64,000 nucleotides of DNA, taken from NCBI RefSeq assembly GCF_040712315.1, contig NC_134017.1:7036001-7100000 (forward strand), in the 5' to 3' direction. The stretch's first letter is position 1; every line of letters begins with the position of its first letter. The notes under the pieces are model-generated. The model saw nothing but the letters and a program-made list of their open reading frames with translations, did not search any database and was not told the DNA's origin. Of the stretch, positions 34,755 to 48,681 are shown piece after piece. This stretch comes from Castanea sativa (taxonomy: Eukaryota > Streptophyta > Magnoliopsida > Fagales > Fagaceae). Position numbers and translations under genes: made by a program.

Positions 34755-35489
34755 CAAAAATTGCCCAAACACATACAAATTAGCCCAAAAGCCCAAATCA
34801 AATGTTTAGTTGTGATTTTTTTTTTTTAATTTTGATTTCAAAAGGCATATTTTAAAATCATTATATATTTTTTTTTCTAAAAAACGCATTTTCAAATAGT
34901 TAGTCACTTAGTCTGTTCGTGCTTGCTTTAGTCTTCTACTGAATTTGTTGAACTTATTTGATACATTTTCTACACATGCATATGCACTTAATTAATACCT
35001 CAATACTTTGTAGAACATGATTAATGTAACAACTGAATGCATAAGTTGAATATATTGAATGAACTTATAGTTTACTCTTTACTTTTTTGCTAGCACTATG
35101 AATAAATTTCTTATAAGGAAATCACTTGTATTTCAAGATTCATTTTCTAAGAAAATTCGTATTGCCTTGAATAATTTTCTTTTAGATCCTAGGATATGGG
35201 AAAATGTTTCATCTTAATGATCAAGATGAAATAAGAAGAGCATATTTATAAAGAGGTTCTTGTCAACCTCTTGGCCATAATTTCCTTTAAAAAAAAATTT
35301 GTGGAGTATTGTGTCAATTTAATCCTAATTAGTTTAAAGAATACAAAAATTAGTTGGAACATATCATAAAAAGGGATAATGCATTTTTTTTTATTTTTAC
35401 TTATTTTGGTAAGGTATTAGTAATTGAATGGGAGATCAACAGTTTAATGATTGCTTAGTTGTGTACATTGACAAAGATAATCAATCAAT

Positions 35490-35491
<2 letters not shown>

Positions 35492-35536
<45 letters not shown>
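35492..35536. repeat. (AT)n microsatellite
   Basis: Uninterrupted AT run in duplication copy 1. The copy 2 counterpart near 45861 is only about 10 bp. Confidence 0.95.
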
Positions 35537-35540
<4 letters not shown>

Positions 35541-37017
35541 GAGACATCATACGGAAGTGTATGAGGTCTTTCCAAGTGGTGCACTAATTTTGCATTTAGA
35601 ATTTTTTTTACCTCTTTCATTAAGCTTTTCTATATCAATATGTGTTGTGATGGTCCCAAGCATTTTCACTTTTCAGTTTTCTATTAAAAAGTGAGAATAC
35701 ACAATTTGACCGATTCCTCAATATTTCATATTTTTTTTCTTTTTTGATGAAGTTTCATACTTTTGTCACAACCCATAATTTTGAGAAACATTTGTGTTCT
35801 AAAAATTTTCCTAGCACAATCCTTCAAACAGTCCCATTATTTTTTCAAAGAAGACCTTTCTTTCAAAGAAATTGTACTAATGCAATCCTTCTATGTACAA
35901 CTCTCTCTTCTTCCCTTTCCCTTCCCTTACTTTTTCCTCCCTTCGTTCCTTTTCATCTCCCTTACAACTAAACAAGATACAAGTTTCCAAATTCAACTAA
36001 TAATTTTTTTTTTTGAGGATATTAATAAAAAGAGTCTGAATTTGATAAGAATGTGATGTAAAATTCGTGTTTTACACCATCCAATAAGAGATATCACATC
36101 AGCTTTTTATTTAAAACTCAGTACATCATACTGCAATTAATAACGTCTTAATAAACTCCCAATTTGGCTGAATTTTCAGATGAGTATTATAATTGATTGA
36201 GTGTGGTTGTGCTTATTTTTTTAATATATGATAAGATGATGTGACATGTTGGGATTAGAAAGTGTAAAACTTGGGTTTTAAACCACATCTTTATAAAATT
36301 TAATCTTCAATAAAAATATGTAAAAACATGTTTGATTACTGTTTTAGTCTTTAACACTTGTATAATGTATCGAAATGGTTTTTAACATCTTAAATGTGTC
36401 AATTTTGTTTCTAAAGTTTTCGTATTTTGTCAAAATAATCCTTATTATTAAGTGGTACATGAAAAGAATTGATTTATCTAACATTAATATCAAAATAATA
36501 TTTTTATGTCATCTAAGCTATGCTTTGAATTATCACGTGTCCTTAATTAGAAAATAAAATAAAATATTTGAAAATATATTAATTGCATCTCCATAAGTAA
36601 ATGAGATGTCATTTTATTAGCAGAAATTGAAAAAAATTTTTTTTTTTCTTTTCCTCTGCTTTCTCACCAACCAAATGGGGTTTAAGTCTTGACTTTTTAG
36701 TTAAAGTGCTCATGAACATCATCTACAAAACACACTATTTACCTAATTTTAAAATGAAAATTAAAAAAAAAAAAAGGAAAAGCCAAATGTCAATTTTTTA
36801 CATTATCATTATTTTAAGAAGTTAAAGTTATTGCCAATTATATTATAAAAATCTTGTAAACTAACATGGTAATGAATATAATTAGTGTCATGTCAACAAG
36901 GTAATAAATCAATTTCCTAATTATTTTCCTATTTTGTGTTTAAAAATTGATACATCCATTTAATAAAAGTAATGTATAATCCCGTGCATATGCACATGTA
37001 CATTTAAAAACAATCAC

Positions 37018-37060
<43 letters not shown>

Positions 37061-37541
37061 TTAAAATCTAATTGGATCTAGTCTCTTCGGTTTTTGAATC
37101 AAATAATTCACTTGCTACAAAAATTAAAAAATTAGATGGGACACATGGCACAAAATTGAACTCTAATTAAAATTAAATTTAGAATCTAATTGAATTTAGA
37201 CTCTTTGATTTTTGCACCTAATAATTCATTTGACACACAAATTTAAAAATTAGATGAGACACATGGCGCAAAATTAGACTCCAATATATAGATGTATAGC
37301 AACCTACCATCACTCTATTTAAAATTACATGTTGTTCATGAAATCATAGTCCCATATATGGTCCTTTTTTAGGAGCCACTATCTCATCAAAAAAAAAAAA
37401 AAGTTAGTATATTGCAATATATTTGAAAGGATGAGTCCATCGGTATTTGGAATCAATGTTCTTAAATTGGACCGTAACACAAAATTAGACAATAATTGGA
37501 ATCCAATTTAAAATCTAATTAAATTTTCTCTTTGTTTTGGC

Positions 37542-37548
<7 letters not shown>

Positions 37549-37607
<59 letters not shown>
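37549..37607. repeat. (AT)n microsatellite
   Basis: About 59 bp of AT dinucleotides. Other AT tracts in the unit lie at 37020-37057, 38324-38376 and 38514-38545, with shorter partners at 47362-47399, 47890-47908, 48646-48674 and 48814-48821. Confidence 0.95.
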
Positions 37608-37610
<3 letters not shown>

Positions 37611-38319
37611 TGGTTATTGGCCCATGCGTTGCACAATTTTTTTTGGTATGATCTTTTTTGGTAAATATTATGACTAGAGAACATTGTTTTAGGGGAAAAA
37701 AACTTCTTTCATTTTTATGTAGTGATTTTAAGAAATACAATGAAGGGTTTTATGATAAATTTTGTTAATTTTATGAAATACATTTATATAAAATAAAACT
37801 CATAAAATGCATAAGATATACGTAAAGGCATAATTCATGACTACGCATGAAAGTTATTGTATTTTTTAATTTCTATTAGCTAGATCACATTTCTTAAATA
37901 AATTGAACAACCATTTCATCACCCCATTGTGCACGAAATGATTGGAATGTTGTTAGTTAGTTTAATTGAACAATATTGTGTTTATTCTTTTTTTAAACTA
38001 CAATTGATAATTCACAACATGAGTAAACAACTTATTGAGTATTGCAAAAGATACAAATATGAACATTAACATGAGCATGAACATGAAGGGAGATTTCTAT
38101 TCATTTTCTTGAAGAAAAAATGTACTTACAAAAAATTCCAAACTTAATTAGGTAAAGAAGAATCAAGTTATAGATAGCAAAATCAATAAACCAAAAATTT
38201 TACGAGCCTAAGAGGAGCCATTACTCATTTGAAAAAACCCAAAATACTCAAGGTTAAAAAAAAAAAAAAAAAAAACCATTCACTCCACCCTTCCATCATA
38301 GCTGCTTTTGCTCAAGGAA

Positions 38320-38383
<64 letters not shown>

Positions 38384-38511
38384 TTACAATATGTATGTTA
38401 ATCCCGCGACTTGAACCTTTTCTCCCTGACTCCCACAATTTGAACATTTTCTCCCTTAAACCCTAGACATTTTGTGTATGAGGAGATGCCAATTCAGCTC
38501 CATGGCCCTTG

Positions 38512-38547
<36 letters not shown>

Positions 38548-40477
38548 ATCATTCAATAACTATAGAACTTCCTTTAAAAAAATTAATATGTTTATCATAA
38601 TTAAGGAAAATCCTAATGAGTACTTCACTTGAGCATGTGTGAAAAAAGGCATATACATACCACAAATGGTAAAGGAGAAAGAAAAAGTTGCTAATCCTTT
38701 TTAATATGGTTAATTTCTTTGCCTCAATTAGTTGCCCAAACAACATACCGCTTAATCATACCACAACCACAAATGACAATGTAGCATTGGCCATCGGTAA
38801 TTGCTAATCTGACAGTACAGATTTATTTAATAGCTCTACCTTCGTATCTTTTGGCTAATGTGTCTTTACTAAATCAAAATCAAACCACAAAACTCATATA
38901 AAAATCACCAAATTAGAGTTTAAATTATTATTAAATTTTTAAAAGAAATCTAGGCACAATTGCACAAAAATTCCACATGTAACTAAGTCATACTCAAGAG
39001 TATTGGACCTTTTTTCATTTGTATAAATAGGGGGTCCCAATGGGATGAGGGGCTAACAATTTTCTCTCCAAAACATTTATTGTAGGAACATAAAAGTTTT
39101 CCATTGTAGACTTTTCACGCTTAAAGAACATGACTTGCCAATTAATCAAACTAGAGTTTTTAATACCTACAACAATTTCACAACATCAAGAACAAACCCA
39201 AGTGTATGCAGTGTCAAATTCCATAGTCTCCTGTTACATCAAATGAGTGTTTAATTTTTCTCACAAAATATTGAATAGTAAATCTTATGGGCCATAGTCT
39301 CAACTACAACTCTCAATCATGTTGGACTTAGAAGACTCCTTTCCACAACGTATTATTATGAGATGCAGAAAAAGTTTGGAGTGTACACAATGTTTGTCGT
39401 GGATGGGAAGAAATTTCATCCTATTCCAATTGGTTTGGCCAGTAAGGACCTATTCCAATTTAATGATCCTGGAATTTTGTATACAAGTAATAATCAAGGA
39501 AACTTCCACCTAAAATAAGTCGGACTTTTGGCAAGAGAGAATATTGATGTCCAGACAAATCAAGCTAAGGCCAACCAAAATGGACCATATTCTTAATTTC
39601 TTATCTCGATTTGTTCCATGTACAAGACTTACAGCCAATGCTTGGTGTATAAAAGTTGAACATCTTATCTAAAGTCCATCTTTTGAAAGGTTAAGAAAAA
39701 TTTCATGCAGAAAAAGTTTGGAGTGTACACAATGTTTATCATGGATGGGAAGAAATTTCATCCTATTCCAATTGGTTTGGTCAGTAATGACCTATTCCAA
39801 TTTAATGATCCTGGAATTTTGTATACAAGTAATAATCAAGGAAACTTCCACCTAAAATAAGTCAGACTTTTGGCAAGAGAGAAAATTGATGTCCAAACAA
39901 ATCAAGCTAAGGCCAACCAAAATGGAATATATTCTTAATTTCTTATCTCGATTTGTTCCATGTACAAGACTTACAGCCAATGCTTGGTGTATAAAAGTTG
40001 AACATCTTATCTAAAGTCCATCCTCTGAAAGCTTGAGAAAAATTTCATTTAAACCAACACAATATATAAATTATAAAGGAATCAAAGAAAAATTGTCAAA
40101 AATAATGAAAATTTAATCTTTGCTTAAATTCTTATAAGGATGAACATAATAGCAATATCCTTTTAAAAAAAATAAAGATAAAAAAAATCTATGCTTATTT
40201 TGTACGTATGATAAAGTCCTATTACAGTTTTTTGAGACTTATGATGATTAGTGATTAGGAGTTATAAATGAATAATCACTATATATATATAGACATTCTA
40301 ATTTTGCATTTAGCATTTTTTTACCTCTTTCATTAAGTTTTTTTTACTGTTACTCAAAAGTTTACATTAACTTATTTTACTATTATCTCATTAATCTCTC
40401 ATTATTGCCTAAGCTTACATCACACATTTCTCTATTTTTCATGTCTTTTAGCATACCCACCTTTTTAATATTTAAAA

Positions 40478-40485
<8 letters not shown>

Positions 40486-40531
<46 letters not shown>
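40486..40531. repeat. (AAT)n microsatellite
   Basis: About 15 AAT trinucleotides. The equivalent place in copy 2 (near 50417) has only four or five. Confidence 0.95.
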
Positions 40532-41259
40532 TAAAGACTAATAGTAATAACTAACCAAATAAGGCCTTGGAGAGAGATAGAGAGACACAAAAATGTTATG
40601 GATTGTTAAATAAACCACATTCTTTCACTACATATTACCAAAATAAAAGACCTAAGACTAACAAAACATTTGAAAGAGAGAGAAAGAGAAATCTAAGGGG
40701 CTACTGCCTCCGTCATATTGGCCTCCTACTACCATCAAGACGCCGAAACCCCTATAAGTATTTTTTTTAAAAAAATTAAGGGATTAAATATGATTTAGGC
40801 TTGAGTCATTTGGTTGGATAATTTTTGTTTTGGGTATATAAGTAGAGAGAATACTTGGTACGCAATGTAAAGCCATATTCTACCATGGTTTTAAATCATC
40901 TATAAGACACATGCATACACACTTGCTCACACCATGTTTTAATATCGCACTATTGATGAGTGCAAGACAATGAGAGAGTTGGACATACTTTTATTTCATA
41001 GTATTAAAAATGTGAACACAACACAAATTAGTTGATTTTCATGGTCCCATTACTCTTTTGCATTTATTTTTGGTTTCATAATTTAAAAAAAAATCATTAA
41101 ATTTATTTAATTTTGTAGTTTTTTTATACTATTTATAGGTCTCATTGTACAATTGGAATTATTCATAGGTCTCATTGTACTATTCAACTAGCTTTTAAAT
41201 TTTATTTTCTACATTTTCAACAACAAATTTTCAGTTTCAACTAAGTAAACTGTTCTCAA

Positions 41260-42060
41260 ATAGACCCGTAGTATTAGGTTCATTTCAGAAACATCTTTCA
41301 CGTAATAATGTAGAGATTTTCCATCAATATCATAATCATCTAGAATTTGAATTGTTGAATTATTGTTTTTATTGGGTGACTTGTTGACCATTAAGCTATT
41401 ATGCAATATTTTCCACCATGTGACATAATTTTTATGTAGGGCCAACAATTCATGTTGAGGAAATTGTTTTTGGAACTTAAGGCTCATTATTGAGTACAAT
41501 CTCAAGTCATGTGTATGTGCTCTTAATAACTTGATTAAATTAGTAATAATATATAATTTTAGCCAAACCCCTAGAGATCAGTGCTCAGCACACACAAGTG
41601 AAAAGATGTAGTGTTAGGTTCATTTGACGATCATCTTTCATGTAACCGTGTAGAAATTTTTCAACAATATCAAAATCATTAAGAATTTGTCTTATTGACA
41701 TCTTTTGTTTTTTAATTGGGTGACTTGTTAACCATTAATCCATTATGCAATATTTTTCACCATGTGACATAATCTCATGTAAGGCCAAAAATTCATGAAC
41801 TTAAGCCTCATGATTGAGTTGAATATCATGTGAGTGTGCTCTTAATGACATGAATAAATTAGTGATAATATAGGCTTTAAGCAAAACCCCCAAAGATCAA
41901 TGCTCACCACACACAAGTGATGAGATGTTGCGTTAGGTTCATTTGACATCCATCTTTCAAGTAACCGCGTAGCTATTATTCATCAATGTCAGAATCATCT
42001 AGAATCTAGCTCTCTTTTTTTGACTTGTTGACCATTGATCCATTATGCAATATTTTCCAC
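41260..42060. repeat. ~310-bp repeat family, block near the end of duplication copy 1
   Basis: Units start near 41274, 41611 and 41933, with the same internal order as the 33-34 kb block. Confidence 0.85.
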
Positions 42061-43029
42061 TGTTAGGGGTGGCTCTACTTGTTAATCAAGGTGGTGACCA
42101 CATCTCATTTTTCTAAGTGTTGATAGTTATACCATGTAAATGCAAATATTTCCTTTACCACTTGAGTTGCTGAAGGGACAATGAGAAATTCCTACAAGTT
42201 ATAAGTTGTCGTGTTGAAAACTTAGGGATGAATGATCTAGACATGAAGACCCATTGCAAGCTACTTTTGATTGTCTCATTCCATGATGGTATTCAAATAT
42301 AGATTTGAAGGAAATACATTGTAATGGATTTCAGTTGTCAATGAATTTTTTTCCTTCTTGTGATGAGAAAGTAGCAAAGTAAGTAGTAGTTAAGATACTT
42401 ATAATGGATTTCTTTGTAGTCTGGCTTCTTCCTTTAGATACTTTACAACAACAGACCTATTTGTAGTACATGAAAGTTGGTTATAAATTTTGGGGTCAAA
42501 TGTCCATAATTTCTAGATCGATTATGAATGTCCTTGCCATTGATAATGATTATGATGTAACAATAAAAATTGTTTTTAGTTATATGATAAATTCATATTT
42601 TTCAAGTCCAAGTTGTAACTAATAGCAAATTATTAGTTGTCTATGATGACAGATTTTTAGTCATCATCTTGTCAATTGGATTATCAATAGCTTTTTTATT
42701 ACCTCGTGTATTTATTAAAAATGTTACTAAAATCAAAATGTAGAAGGTTTAAGAAAAATAATAATTGGAAAAAAATATTTTATGATCTTAAATCCAATTC
42801 TAAATCCAAATCCAAATTTAGGTATCCAAATAATGGAAATTCAAATTATGAATTTCAAATCTTGAGTTTTATAAAAAGACCCAAACAAGGAATTTTACAA
42901 TCAATGGATTTCAAATCAAGGCATTTTAAATCCATTGATTTAAAATCCAAATCCAAATCCAAATGTTGCCATCCAGACACAACCTTAAGTTTTTTTTGCG
43001 AGAATTTCAAAATAAAACTTAAAAAAATA

Positions 43030-43050
43030 GTGTGTGTGTGTGTGTGTACT
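43030..43050. repeat. (TG)n microsatellite
   Basis: Short TG run, expanded to about 30 bp in the second duplication copy near 52947-52979. Confidence 0.9.
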
Positions 43051-43199
43051 AGATATTTTTTTATAGATAATTTATCATCTTTTAAATTACAATAAGTATA
43101 CACCAAAATACAACAATTTAATTACAAAAGAAAATTTTATAAGTTCCACTGAGACTTTTAAGGCGCGGGGGGGGGGGGGGGAAGCAAGTAGAGTAGTTA

Positions 43200-43858
43200 T
43201 ATAAAATTTTTATTGTCATTTTGGTCTTGCAAATAAAGGTTTCAGGGTCATTTTGGTTATTTTTTGGTTTCAATGGCATCACGGTCATTTTTTAGGTTAT
43301 AAGGGTATTTCTATCATTTTTTAGGTTTTAGGGGTGTTTCGGTCGTTATTCAGTCATGGTATTTTGGTCATTTTCTAGGTTTTGAGGGTATTTTGGTCAT
43401 TTTTAGGTTTTAAGTGCATTACAGTCATTTTTTTAGGTCCTAAGGGTATTTTAGTCACTTTTTAGGTTACAAGTTCATTTTTGTCATTTTTTAGGTTTCA
43501 AGTTCATTTCGGTCATTTTTAGATTTTAAGGGTATTTCAGTCATTTTTTAGGTTTTAAGGTCATTTTGGTCATTTTAAAGGTTCTATAAGTATTTCGATC
43601 ATTTTTTAGGTTTTAAGTGTATTATGGTCATTTTTTAGATTTTAAGAGTATTTTCAGTCACTTTTTAGGTTACAAAGTCATTTCAGCAATTTTTTTAGGT
43701 TTCAGGGTCATTTAGGTTATTTTTTAGGTTCTAAAGATATTTTGGTCATTTTTTTTGGTTTTAGGGTCATTTCGATCATTATTTAGGTTCTAACTGTATT
43801 TCCATCATTTTTAGGTTTTAAGGGTATCCCAGTATTTTCTAAGAGTTTTGGGGATATT
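43200..43858. repeat. T-rich ~33-bp minisatellite, copy 1
   Basis: About 20 degenerate units of the form ttggtcattttttaggtttt followed by aagggtatt, just after a G run at 43167-43183. Unit length varies from about 28 to 36 bp. It has no coding capacity. Confidence 0.9.
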
Positions 43859-44326
43859 TTGGTCACATGTAATGTTGGTATTGCTCAATGTAACAATAGA
43901 ATTGTCAAATGTGAGGAAAAAAAAAAAAAAAGGGAACCATTGGATGTGATAAAAGTACGGTCACATGTGATATTGGTACTACCCAATATAACGATGTAAC
44001 TGTCAAATGTAAGAAAAAAAATAAGGGAACCATCAAATGTGATAAAAATACAGTCAAATGTGATGTTGATCTTGCCTAATGTAAAAATGGACCATCCAAT
44101 GTGAGGAAACAAATAAGGAACCATTGAATGTGATAAAAGCACGGTCACAGGTGATGTTGGTGCTGCCTAATGTGACAATGGAACCGTCAAATGTTAGAAA
44201 AAAATAAGAAACCCTCGAATGTGTCAAAAGTATGGTCGCATGTGATGTTGGTACTGTCCAATGTGACAATGGAGCTACCAAATGTGAAAAAAATAAAATA
44301 AAATAATGGTGCCACAGATTTTGACA
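43859..44326. repeat. ~95-bp satellite-like array, copy 1
   Basis: About five units of ggtcacatgtgatgttggta, then ctgcccaatgtgacaatgg, then a caaatgtgagaaaaaaataa stretch, then gggaaccat and aatgtgataaaagtac. The array ends at the segmental duplication junction. Confidence 0.92.
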
Positions 44327-45004
44327 GTACCAACATCACATGCGGTGTTAGGTTCATTTGACAACCATCTCTCACATAATAGCGTAGAGATTTTTTATCA
44401 ATATCAAAATCATCAAGAATTTGACTTATTGACATCTTTTGTTTTTTGGTTGTGTGACTTATTGACCATTAATTTTCATCTAAGACCATAAATTCATGTT
44501 GAGTACATTTGTTTAGAACTTGAGGCTCATGATGGAGTAAAATATCTTGTGTATGTGCTCTTAATGACATGATTAAATTAGTGATAATATAGGCTTTAAG
44601 CAAAGCCCTCATAGATCAATGCTCACCACTCATAAGTGATGAGATGTTGCGTTAGGTTCATTTGACATCCATCTTTCAAGTAACCGCGTAGAGATTATCC
44701 ATCAATGTCAGAATCATCTAGAATTTGTCTCTCTTTTTTTGACTTGTTGACCATTGATCCATTATGCAATATTTTCCACTGTTAGGGGCGGCTCTACTTG
44801 TTAATCGGGGTGGTGACCACCTTGACTTGAATTTTATTTTTTATATATATACCTTAAAAAATTAAATTTTAAATTAATATGTGTTGTTGACCACCCTAAA
44901 AAAGATTCGTGACCAATCTAAAAAAATCTTGAACACCCTAAATAAATATTTGAGCCATTAAAAATAAAATTTTGGTCCAATGAAGATTGAACCAAAAAAT
45001 TGTG

Positions 45005-45129
45005 AGAAGTGCTATGTTAACAACATTTTCACAAATAAATCCTAAGTGGCATATCTAATTTCAAATTAGAACCAATAACAACTTACCAGTTAGGGTTTGT
45101 TATGAAAATATTGTAGATATAGCACTTCT
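45005..45129. mobile_element. Same MITE, copy in the second duplication unit
   Basis: Ends agaagtgctatg and tagcacttct match as reverse complements. It lacks about 42 internal bases present at the equivalent position in copy 1. Confidence 0.65.
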
Positions 45130-47358
45130 CAAAAATTGCCCAAACACATACAAATTAGCCCAAAAGCCCAAATCAAATGTTTAGTTGTGATTTTTTTAAA
45201 TTTTGATTTCAAAAGGCATATTTTAAAATCATTATATATTTTTTTCTAAAAAACACATTTTCAAATAGTTAGTCACTTAATCTGTTCGTGCTTGCTTTAG
45301 TCTTCTACTGAATTTGTTGAATTTATTTGATACATTTTCTACACATGCATATGCACTTAATTAATACCTGAATACTTTGTAGAACATGATTAATGTAATA
45401 GTTAAATGCCTAAGTTGAATATATTGAATGAACTTATAGTTTACTCTTTACTCTTTTGCTAGCACTCTGAACAAATTTCTTATAAGGAAATCACTTGTAT
45501 TTCGAGATTTATTTTCCAAGAAAATTCGTATTGGCTTGAATAATTTTCTTTTAGATCCTAGGATATGGGAAAATGTTTCATCTTAATGATCAAGATGAAA
45601 TAAGAAGAGCATATTTATAAAGAGGTTCTTGTCAACCTCTTGGCCATAATTTCCTTTAAAAAAAATTTGTGGAGTATTGTGTCAGTTTAATCCTAATTAG
45701 TTTAAAGAATACAAAAATTAGTTGGAACATATCATAAAAAGGGATAATGCATTTTGTGTTATTTTTACTTATTTTGGTAAGGTATCAGTAATTGAATGGG
45801 AGATCAACAGTTTAATGATTGCTTAGTTGTGTACATTGACAAAGATAATCAATCAATCAATATATATATAAAAGGAGACCTCATACAGAAGTGTATGAGG
45901 TCTTTCCAAGTGGTGCACTAATTTTGCATTTAGCATTTTTTTACCTCTTTCATTAAGCTTTTCTATATCAATATGTGCTGTGATGGTCCCAAGTATTTTC
46001 ACTTTTCAATTTTCTATTAAAAAGTGAGAATACACAATTTGACCGATTCCTCAATATTTTATACTTTTTTTCTTTTTTGATGAAGTTTCATACTTTTGTC
46101 ACAACCCATAATTTTGAGAAACATTTGTGTTCTAGAAATTTTCTTAGCACAATCCTTCAAACGGTCCCATTATTTTTTCAAAGAAGACCTTTCTTTCAAA
46201 GAAATGGTATTAATGCAATCCTTTTATGTACAACTTTCTCTTCTTCCCTTTCCCTTCCCTTACTTTCTCCTCCCTTCTTTCCTTTTCATTTCCCTTACAA
46301 CCAAACAAGATACTAGTTTCCAAATTCAACTAATAAATTTTTTTTTGAGGATATTAATAAAAAGAGTCTGAATTTGATAAGAATTTGGTGTAAAATTCGT
46401 GTTTTACACCATCCAATAAGAGATGTCACATCAGCTTTTTATTTAAAACTCAGTACATCATACTACAATTAATAAATCTTAATAAACTCCCAATTTGGCT
46501 GAATTTTCAGATGAGTATTATAATTGATTGAGTGTGGTTGTGCTTATTTTTTAATACATGATAAGATGATGTGACATGTTGGGATTAGAAAGTGTAAAAC
46601 TTGGGTTTTAAACCACATCTTTATAAAATTTAATCTTCAATAAAAATATGTAAAAAACATGTTTGATTATTGTTTTAGTCTTTAACACTTGTATAATGTA
46701 TCGAAATCGTTTTTAACATCTTAAATGTGTCAATTTTGTTTCTAAACTTTTTGTATTTTGTCAAAAAAATCCTTATTATTAGGCGGTACATGAAAAGAAT
46801 TGATTTATCTAACATTAATATCAAAATAATATTTTTATGCCATCTAAGCTATGCTTTGAATTATCATGTGTCCTTAATTAGAAAATAAAATAAAATATTT
46901 GAAAATATATTAATTGCATCTCCATAAGTAAACGAGATGTCATTTTATTAGCAGAAATTGAAAATTTCTTTTCTTTTATTTTCGTCTGCTTTCTCACCAA
47001 CCAAATGGGGTATAAGTCTTGACTTTTTAGTTAAAGTGCTTATGAACATCATCTACAAAACATACTATTTACCTAATTTTAAAATGAAAATTTAAAAAAG
47101 AAAAAAAGAAAAAGGAAAAGCCAAATGTCCATTTTTTACATTATCATTTTTTTAAGAAGTTAAAGTTATTGCCAATTATATTATAAAAATCTTGTAAACT
47201 AACATTTTAATGAATATAATTAGTGTCATGTCAACAAGGTAATAAATCAATTTCCTAATTATTTTCCTATTTTTTGTTTAAAAATTGATACATCCATTTA
47301 ATAAAAGTAATGTGTAATCCCGTGCATATGCACATGTACATTTAAAAACAATCACAAT

Positions 47359-47402
<44 letters not shown>

Positions 47403-48555
47403 TTAAAATCTAATTGGATCTAGTCTCTTCGGTTTTTGTACCAAATAATTTACTTGCTACAAAAATTAAAAAATTAGATGGGACACATGACACAAAATTG
47501 AACTCTAATTAAAATTCATTTTAGAATCTAATTGAATTTAGACTCTTTGATTTTTGCACCTAATAATTCATTTGACACACAAATTTAAAAATTAGATGAG
47601 ACACATGGCGCAAAATTAGACTCCAATATATAGATGTATAGCAACCTACCATCACTCTCTTTAAAATTACATGTTGTTCATGAAATCATAGTCCCATACA
47701 TGGTCCTTTTTTAGGAGCCACTATCTCATCAAAAAAAAAGAAAAAGTTAGTATATTGCAATATATTTGGAATGATGAGTCCATCGGTATTTGGAATCAAT
47801 GTTCTTAAATTGGACAGTAGCACAAAATTAGACAATAATTGGAATCCAATTTAAAATCTAATTAAATTTTCTCTTAGTTTTGGCTTTAATTATATATATA
47901 TATATATAGACTAGTTATCGGCCCATGCGTTGCACAATTTTTTTTGGTATGATCTTTTTTGGTAAATATTATGACTGAAGAACATTGTTTTAGGGAAAAA
48001 AAAAAACTTCTTTCATTTTTATGTAGTGATTTTAAGAAATACAATAAAGGGTTTTATGATAAATTTTGTTAATTTTATGAAATACATTTATATAAAATAA
48101 AACTCATAAAATGCATAAGATATACGTAAAGGCATAATTCATGACTACGCATGAAAGTTATTGTATTTTTTAATTTCTATTAGCCAGATCAGATTTCTTA
48201 AATAAATTGAACAACCATTTCATCACCCCATTGTGCACGTAATGATTGGAATGTTGTTAGTTAGTTTAATTGAACAATATTGTGTTTATTCTTTTTTTAA
48301 ACTACAATTGATAATTCACAACATGAGTAAACAACTTATTGAGTATTGCAAAAGATACAAATATGAATATTAACATGAGTATGAACATGAAGGGAGATTT
48401 CTATTCATTTTCTTGAAGAAAAAATGTACTTAAAAAAAATTCCAAACCTAATTAGGTAAAGAAGAATCAAGTTATAGATAGCAAAATCAATAAACCAAAA
48501 ATTTTAGGAGCCTAAGAGGAGCCATTACTCATTTGAAAAAACCCAAAATACTCAA

Positions 48556-48599
<44 letters not shown>

Positions 48600-48641
48600 A
48601 TTCACTCCACCCTTCCATCGCAACTGCTTTTGCTCAAGGAA

Positions 48642-48681
<40 letters not shown>

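Larger units (their letters stand above)
33926..44326. repeat. 10.4-kb tandem segmental duplication, copy 1
   Basis: Collinear with copy 2 starting at about 44343. Examples are the ttaggggcggctctac block at 34364 and 44781 (offset 10417) and the poly-A/AT block near 38230 and 48535. The aaggccttggagagagatag phrase is at 40561 and 50462, and the TATA-like tataaatag segment is near 39021 and 49293. The offset falls from 10417 to about 9900 along the unit because of indels: a 342-bp internal tandem duplication present only here (39365-39706 and 39707-40048) and longer (AT)n tracts. It contains no intact gene. Confidence 0.92.

Noticed and set aside
39010..39080. TATA box (tataaatag) as promoter of a gene or LTR, also at 49293
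   Set aside because: No coding sequence, primer-binding site or matching second LTR follows; the duplication of the segment explains the two occurrences.
43859..44326. CRISPR-like regular repeat spacing
   Set aside because: Unit-to-unit similarity covers the whole period with no unique spacers, and the setting is a plant nuclear genome; it is a tandem satellite.
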